Shown here: in pieces, positions 5,578 to 9,684 of the stretch | How the letters are laid out: every line of letters begins with the position of its first letter | Position numbering within the stretch: the stretch's first letter is position 1 | Assembly: GCA_016869415.1 (NCBI GenBank) | Contig: VGEI01000108.1 | Coordinates: 1 to 9,684 of the forward strand | Source of the DNA: Alphaproteobacteria bacterium | GTDB lineage: Bacteria; Pseudomonadota; Alphaproteobacteria; CACIAM-22H2 | DNA: 9,684 bases | Direction: 5' to 3' | The notes under the pieces: generated by a model | What the model was told of the DNA's origin: nothing | Database searches by the model: none | Seen by the model: the letters and a program-made list of their open reading frames with translations, nothing else | Translations under genes and position numbers: made by a program

Positions 5578-7050
5578 TTAAGGCTTTGCGATATCGGTGG
5601 CCGGCAGCCAGACGGTGAAGACTGAGCCCTTGCCAAGTTCACTTGAGATGGCGACTCCGCCGCGATGGCGGTTGAGGATGTGCTTGACGATGGCCAAGCC
5701 GAGGCCGGTACCGCCTAGCTGGCGCGAGCGTGCCGCGTCGACACGGTAGAAGCGCTCTGTCAGCCGCGGCAGATGCTCGTGCGGAATGCCTTCGCCATCG
5801 TCGGCGATCGCCACTGACACCCAGCGTGCTGCCGCAGCGCCGCGCAACAGGCTGACGACCCGCGCGGGTGCGGCCGCGGACAGCCGGCCGACGACGCGCA
5901 CAGTTCCCCCCGGCCGGCCGTATTTGATGGCGTTGTCGATCAGGTTCTGGAAGACCTGCGCCAGCTGGTCACCGTCGCCGATCACCGGTGCGACATCCGC
6001 AGCCACGTCTGTCTCGATGGTCGTATTCCTGGCCTTGGCCTGCAGGTCCAGCGTGTCGATGACGCTGCCCAGAACCCGGCCGATGTCTACGCTTTCGGTC
6101 GGCGGCGTGTGCTCCAGCTCCTCGATGCGCGAGAGGGACAGCAGATCACGTACCAGCCGCGTCATGCGCTGCGCCTGCTCATGCATAATGCCGAGGAAAC
6201 GCTCACGTGCCGGCGCGTCGTCGCGTGCGGCACCCTGTAGCGTCTCCGTGAAGCCCAACAGCGCCGAGAGCGGTGTGCGGAGCTCGTGACTGACGTTGGC
6301 AACGAAATCGGCGCGCATGCGCTCCGCGCGCTTTAGTGTGGTGACGTCGTGCAATACCAGCAGGATGGCCGGCCCGCCGCCGGTGCCCTGCGCCTCCGGC
6401 AGCCGCGCCAGGCGTGCGGCGAAATGCCGCTCCGGGGGACCCGGCCATGCGATATCGACTGTGGCGGCACTTGGCGCTCCCGCCAGATACTCTCCGGCGG
6501 CTTCGAGCACGTCAGGATAGCGCAGCACGGTGTCGAGATCGCGGCCGGCAGCCGACTCGCCGAACAGCGCACGGGCCGCCGCATTGGCGCGCGCGACGCG
6601 GCCTCCGCGGTCGACCAGGATCAGCGGCTCGGGAATCGCCTCGAGAATTACCTCGTTAGCGGCGGACGCTGCCCGCAGCGCCCCGCTATGGCGGGCCCAG
6701 CGCCGATCAAGGTCCGCGACTGCCTCGGCCAAGCCCAGGGCTGTGTCGGGCGGGGCTATAATACCGTGCTTCTCGTCGCGCACGAAGCCGTCGACCTGGC
6801 GCCGGACGGTCTCGAGTCCGGCGAGGTGCCGTCGTACGACAAGGACAATCAACACGGTGAGAGCGGAGAACGCGGCCAGTGCCGCGCCGGGACTAAGTCC
6901 TGCATAGCCGACCAGTGCCAGGAGAACTAGGGCGCCGGGAGCCGCGACTGCGCTGGACGCCCGAATGAGGCGGCGCAGGGGAACGGCGCTTGCCGGCAGT
7001 CGCGTTTCAGCCACGGCCGGGGTGTAGCGGGATTCCTGGCCTACCGCCAC
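5578..7050 (-). CDS. phoR: Phosphate regulon sensor histidine kinase PhoR
   Basis: Membrane-bound sensor kinase/phosphatase for PhoB. Read from the GTG at 7050 it has 490 residues. Two membrane segments (about 36-52 and 56-72) are joined by a tiny periplasmic turn, so there is no external sensor domain, as in known PhoR proteins. A PAS domain follows at about 130-242, then the HisKA domain with H255 in FVANVSHELRTPLS. The ATPase domain has N box QNLIDNAIKYG (N373), G1 DDGEGIP (417-423), F box RFYRVD (433-438) and G2 GGTGLGLAI (446-454). The start is uncertain. GTG 7050 has AGGGG close upstream and lies 22 bases after the maeB stop, while GTG 7014 would give 478 residues. A TTG at 7134 is rejected because its extra residues overlap maeB and look random. 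An Ala/Arg-rich insert sits before the G1 box (about 390-408). Confidence 0.95.
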   Translation of the reverse strand: MAVGQESRYTPAVAETRLPASAVPLRRLIRASSAVAAPGALVLLALVGYAGLSPGAALAAFSALTVLIVLVVRRHLAGLETVRRQVDGFVRDEKHGIIAPPDTALGLAEAVADLDRRWARHSGALRAASAANEVILEAIPEPLILVDRGGRVARANAAARALFGESAAGRDLDTVLRYPDVLEAAGEYLAGAPSAATVDIAWPGPPERHFAARLARLPEAQGTGGGPAILLVLHDVTTLKRAERMRADFVANVSHELRTPLSALLGFTETLQGAARDDAPARERFLGIMHEQAQRMTRLVRDLLSLSRIEELEHTPPTESVDIGRVLGSVIDTLDLQAKARNTTIETDVAADVAPVIGDGDQLAQVFQNLIDNAIKYGRPGGTVRVVGRLSAAAPARVVSLLRGAAAARWVSVAIADDGEGIPHEHLPRLTERFYRVDAARSRQLGGTGLGLAIVKHILNRHRGGVAISSELGKGSVFTVWLPATDIAKP

Positions 7051-7072
7051 TGCCCCTGCGCGTGCCCTGAAG

Positions 7073-9382
7073 TCAGCGCTTCGCCGGGATCGCGTCGTAT
7101 GCGGCGAGCGCTGCCGTATTGACGAGATCGGCAACCGTGGCGCCGAGTGTCACGATCTGCGCCGGTTTCGACAGGCCGACCAGCAGAGGCCCGATCACCG
7201 TGCCGCCGCCGAGCTTCTCCATCACCTGGCTGGTGATGTTCGCGGAGTGCAGCCCCGGCATGACCAGCACGTTCGCTGGCCCGGACAGGCGGCAGAACGG
7301 ATACATGCTCTTCATCAGGTTGCGATCGAGGGCCACTTCGGCCGACATCTCGCCGTCGTACTCGAAATCGATGCCGCCGCGTCCAGCCGCCTTCATACGG
7401 TCAAGCTCGACCGCCGCCTCGCGCACCGTCAGCGCCAGCTCGCGCACCGGATTGCCGAAGTTCGAGAAGGATAACATGGCGACGCGCGGTACATGCCCCA
7501 ACCGCCGGGCAAGACCGGCGACCATTACCGCCGTCTCCGCCATGTCGCGCGGCGTCGGCAGCTCGGTTACCGTGGTGTCGGCGACGAACGCGGTGCCGCC
7601 CTTGGTCAGCATGATCGACACGCCGATCAGGCGCTGGCCGGGGGCAGGATCGATGGCACGGCGAATCTCGTCCAAGGCGACGTAGTAGCCGCGGGTGACG
7701 CCCGTCACCAGCGCATCGGCGTCGCCGCGGGCGACCATGGCAGCGGCGAAGACATTGCGATCCTGGTTGATCATGCGCTGACAGTCACGCCACAGGTAGC
7801 CTTGGCGTTTCAGCCGGTCGTAAAGGAAGTCGGCGTAGCGCCGGTTGTCGTTCGACAGGCGAGCGTTGTGGATCTCCAGCCCGGCGACGTTCTTGCCGAA
7901 ACCGATCGCCTCCATGGTTTGGGCGATGCGATCTTCGCGGCCGATGAGCACCGGCTTGCCGTAGCCGGCATCGCGGAAGTTGATTGCGGCACGGATGACC
8001 TTCTCCTCCTCACCCTCCGCGAAGACCACGCGACGCGGGTTGGCGCGCACCGCCTCGAAAATGAGCTGCAGCGCAGCGGCCGTGGGATCGCGGCGCGAGG
8101 CCAGCTGCCGCTTGTAGGCAGGCATGTCGGGGATGCGCCGGCGGGCCACGCCGGAGTCGATGGCCGCCCTGGCCACTGCCGCCGGTACCACGGAGATCAG
8201 CCGCGGATCGAAGGGGGCAGGGATGATGTAGTCGGGGCCATAGCGCAGATGCTTGCCCGAATACGCCGCATCGACCTCGTCCGGTACCTCCTCGCGCGCC
8301 AGCGAGGCTAGCGCCTCGGCGGCGGCAATCTTCATCTCGTCGTTGATCGTGCTGGCGCGCACGTCGAGCGCGCCGCGGAAGATGTAGGGGAAACCGAGGA
8401 CGTTGTTGACCTGGTTGGGATAGTCGGAGCGGCCGGTGGCGATGATGGCGTCGGAGCGCACCAGGCGTACATCTTCCGGCGTGATCTCGGGATCGGGATT
8501 GGCCATGGCGAAGATGATCGGCTTGGCCGCCATCGATTTGACCATAGCCTGGGTCACAGCACCCTTGGCCGACAGGCCGAAGAACACGTCGGCGCCCACC
8601 ATCGCCTCTTCGAGAGTGCGCGCCTTGGTGGGGGCGGCGTGCGCCGACTTCCACTGGTTCATTGCCTCGGTGCGGCCCTGATAAATGACGCCCTTGGTGT
8701 CGCAGAGGATCACCTGGTCGTGCGGCAGACCCATGCGCTTGAGCAGCTCGACGCAGGCAATCGACGCCGCCCCGGCGCCATTGACCACCATCTTGATCTT
8801 CTTCAGGTCGCGGCCGGTGAGGTGCAGCGCGTTGATCATCCCGGCCGTGGCCACGATGGCCGTGCCGTGCTGGTCGTCGTGGAAGACCGGTATGTCGAGC
8901 AATTCGCGCAGCCGCTGCTCGATGATGAAGCACTCCGGCGCCTTGATGTCCTCGAGATTGATGCCGCCGAAAGCCTTGCCGATGAAGCGCACGCAGTTGA
9001 CGAACTCGTCGACATTCCTAGTGTCGACCTCGATGTCGAAGGCGTCGACATCGGCAAAGCGCTTGAACAGGCAGGCTTTGCCTTCCATGACCGGCTTGGC
9101 GGCCAGGGCGCCGATGTCGCCCAGCCCCAGCACCGCCGTGCCGTTGGAGATCACGGCCACCACGTTGCCCTTGGCCGTGTAGTCGTAAGCCAGGTCTGGA
9201 TTCTTGGCGATGTGCAGGCAGGGCCAGGCAACGCCCGGCGAGTAGGCGAGGGTCAGGTCGCGTTGTGTGGTCAGCGGCTTGGTCGGGGCGAGGGCGATTT
9301 TTCCCGGCTGCCCCTTGGCGTGGAAGCTCAGTGCGTCCTCTTCAAGTTTATGGCTAAACTTGGAGTCCATGTCATTGGCCAT
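7073..9382 (-). CDS. maeB: NADP-dependent malic enzyme, MaeB type
   Basis: Cytoplasmic enzyme for oxidative decarboxylation of malate to pyruvate and CO2 with formation of NADPH, supplying pyruvate and reducing power during growth on organic acids. At 769 residues it is the long hybrid form. The malic enzyme part (about 10-425) shows AYSPGVAWPC with probable catalytic Y47, MEGKA with K102, metal ligands E144-D145 and the DDQHGT motif (169-174), and a Rossmann nucleotide loop NGAGAAS (201-207). The C-terminal part (about 432-769) resembles phosphotransacetylase: VAMLSFSNFGNP (634-645), VMPGLHSANI (707-716) and a final IGPLLVGLSKPAQIV. In MaeB enzymes this part is generally regarded as regulatory, responding to acetyl-CoA, rather than catalytic. 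The ATG at 9382 has AGGGAAAG about 9 bases upstream. NADP preference is inferred from the family. It is followed closely by phoR on the same strand. Confidence 0.96.
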   Translation of the reverse strand: MANDMDSKFSHKLEEDALSFHAKGQPGKIALAPTKPLTTQRDLTLAYSPGVAWPCLHIAKNPDLAYDYTAKGNVVAVISNGTAVLGLGDIGALAAKPVMEGKACLFKRFADVDAFDIEVDTRNVDEFVNCVRFIGKAFGGINLEDIKAPECFIIEQRLRELLDIPVFHDDQHGTAIVATAGMINALHLTGRDLKKIKMVVNGAGAASIACVELLKRMGLPHDQVILCDTKGVIYQGRTEAMNQWKSAHAAPTKARTLEEAMVGADVFFGLSAKGAVTQAMVKSMAAKPIIFAMANPDPEITPEDVRLVRSDAIIATGRSDYPNQVNNVLGFPYIFRGALDVRASTINDEMKIAAAEALASLAREEVPDEVDAAYSGKHLRYGPDYIIPAPFDPRLISVVPAAVARAAIDSGVARRRIPDMPAYKRQLASRRDPTAAALQLIFEAVRANPRRVVFAEGEEEKVIRAAINFRDAGYGKPVLIGREDRIAQTMEAIGFGKNVAGLEIHNARLSNDNRRYADFLYDRLKRQGYLWRDCQRMINQDRNVFAAAMVARGDADALVTGVTRGYYVALDEIRRAIDPAPGQRLIGVSIMLTKGGTAFVADTTVTELPTPRDMAETAVMVAGLARRLGHVPRVAMLSFSNFGNPVRELALTVREAAVELDRMKAAGRGGIDFEYDGEMSAEVALDRNLMKSMYPFCRLSGPANVLVMPGLHSANITSQVMEKLGGGTVIGPLLVGLSKPAQIVTLGATVADLVNTAALAAYDAIPAKR

Positions 9383-9441
9383 ACGGCGTTTCTTTCCCTG
9401 AAGACGAGGCGGTGGGGCGTTCAGCCCGTTGCTTGTGGATT

Positions 9442-9470
9442 AATTTAAGCGTCTGTCGGGCAATCGTCAA
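9442..9470 (-). promoter_or_regulatory. Candidate sigma70-type promoter of maeB
   Basis: On the minus strand TTGACG (9470-9465) matches the -35 consensus at five of six positions. TAAATT (9447-9442) lies 17 bases further on and matches the -10 at four of six. Transcription would start near 9435 and leave a leader of about 50 bases before the maeB ATG. This is the best promoter seen in the region and may also feed phoR, since no terminator is visible between the two genes. Confidence 0.55.
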
Positions 9471-9593
9471 AGCGGCCAGACCAATTCGATTTCGCGCTTT
9501 CCGGCCAGCGGTCGTCGCCCTCCTGTCGCCGCTCGAGGCGCTCCATACCCGGGCAAGCCGAGAAAGAACGGCAGGAAAGCCTCTAGCCCGCCT

Positions 9594-9614
9594 TATTCAC
9601 AGCGATCATGAATA
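9594..9614. repeat. Short dyad, possible operator
   Basis: TATTCA (9594-9599) and TGAATA (9609-9614) form a perfect 6-base inverted repeat with a 9-base centre. It lies some 120 bases upstream of the predicted maeB -35. Size and spacing would suit a dimeric regulator, but an AT-rich repeat this short can occur by chance, and I cannot link it to a known factor. Confidence 0.25.
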
Positions 9615-9684
9615 GCTGATTTTTCGCGGCAATTGAGAATCGAGGCTGCCACGGTTTCAAAGGCTTGCGATATCAGTCATGTGA

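Larger units (their letters stand above)
9383..9684. other. Upstream region of maeB, no supported gene
   Basis: About 300 bases at the right edge with no convincing coding sequence on either strand. A short plus-strand frame at 9412-9615 starts with GTG, has no recognisable domain and lies across the maeB promoter, so it is not called. Both strands hit stops within the last 40 bases. The region holds the maeB promoter and a short dyad. A divergent or upstream gene may begin just beyond the edge. Confidence 0.6.

Noticed and set aside
7051..7134. Longer PhoR reading from TTG 7134
   Set aside because: It overlaps the end of maeB, and the added Arg/Ser-rich residues look like out-of-frame translation.
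7493..8311. Long plus-strand open frame (272 codons) opposite maeB, and a similar one at 8639-9448
   Set aside because: They lie wholly or mostly antisense to a confidently identified enzyme, show no domain, and are expected by chance in GC-rich coding DNA.
9412..9615. Plus-strand 67-codon frame upstream of maeB
   Set aside because: GTG start without a ribosome binding site, no family resemblance, and overlap with the predicted maeB promoter.
1..9684. Search for a novel system, mobile element, CRISPR array or tRNA/rRNA gene
   Set aside because: All coding space is taken up by well-known phosphate-uptake genes and a malic enzyme. No direct-repeat array, transposase or cloverleaf was recognised by eye.

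Overview
The window is a GC-rich stretch of bacterial chromosome in which every gene I can support lies on the minus strand. The order phoR-pstS-pstC-pstA-pstB-phoU-phoB is the standard Pho regulon cluster of Alphaproteobacteria. The upstream neighbour is a long hybrid NADP-type malic enzyme of the MaeB family. Gene order and protein sequences point to an alphaproteobacterium. A Rhodospirillales-like lineage is only a guess, and I cannot name the genus.

Layout in the direction of transcription (right to left). 9684-9383: about 300 bases without a convincing gene, holding a sigma70-type promoter for the malic enzyme. 9382-7073: maeB. 7050-5578: phoR, the sensor kinase, starting 22 bases after maeB stops. 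5577-5427: a leader region with a recognisable Pho box, a candidate -10 and a GC-rich hairpin. 5426-4380: pstS. 4379-4310: a 70-base spacer almost filled by two back-to-back stem-loops. 4309-160: pstC, pstA, pstB, phoU and phoB, packed with overlaps or very short gaps. 159-57: a spacer with a possible terminator-like hairpin. 56-1: the probable first codons of another minus-strand gene of unknown function.

Together the genes form a closed phosphate-sensing circuit. PstS binds periplasmic phosphate, PstC and PstA form the channel, and PstB hydrolyses ATP. By analogy with the well-studied systems, PhoU passes the state of the transporter to PhoR, and PhoR phosphorylates or dephosphorylates PhoB. 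PhoB would then bind the Pho box before pstS and raise transcription of the transporter, phoU and phoB itself. phoR lies upstream of that Pho box, so it seems to be outside this feedback loop and may be served by the maeB promoter or an unseen internal one.

I found no mobile element, CRISPR array, RNA gene or undescribed system. This is mostly a conventional housekeeping region. The points most worth a second look are the structured pstS-pstC spacer, the closeness of maeB to phoR, and the regulatory split between phoR and the rest of the cluster.
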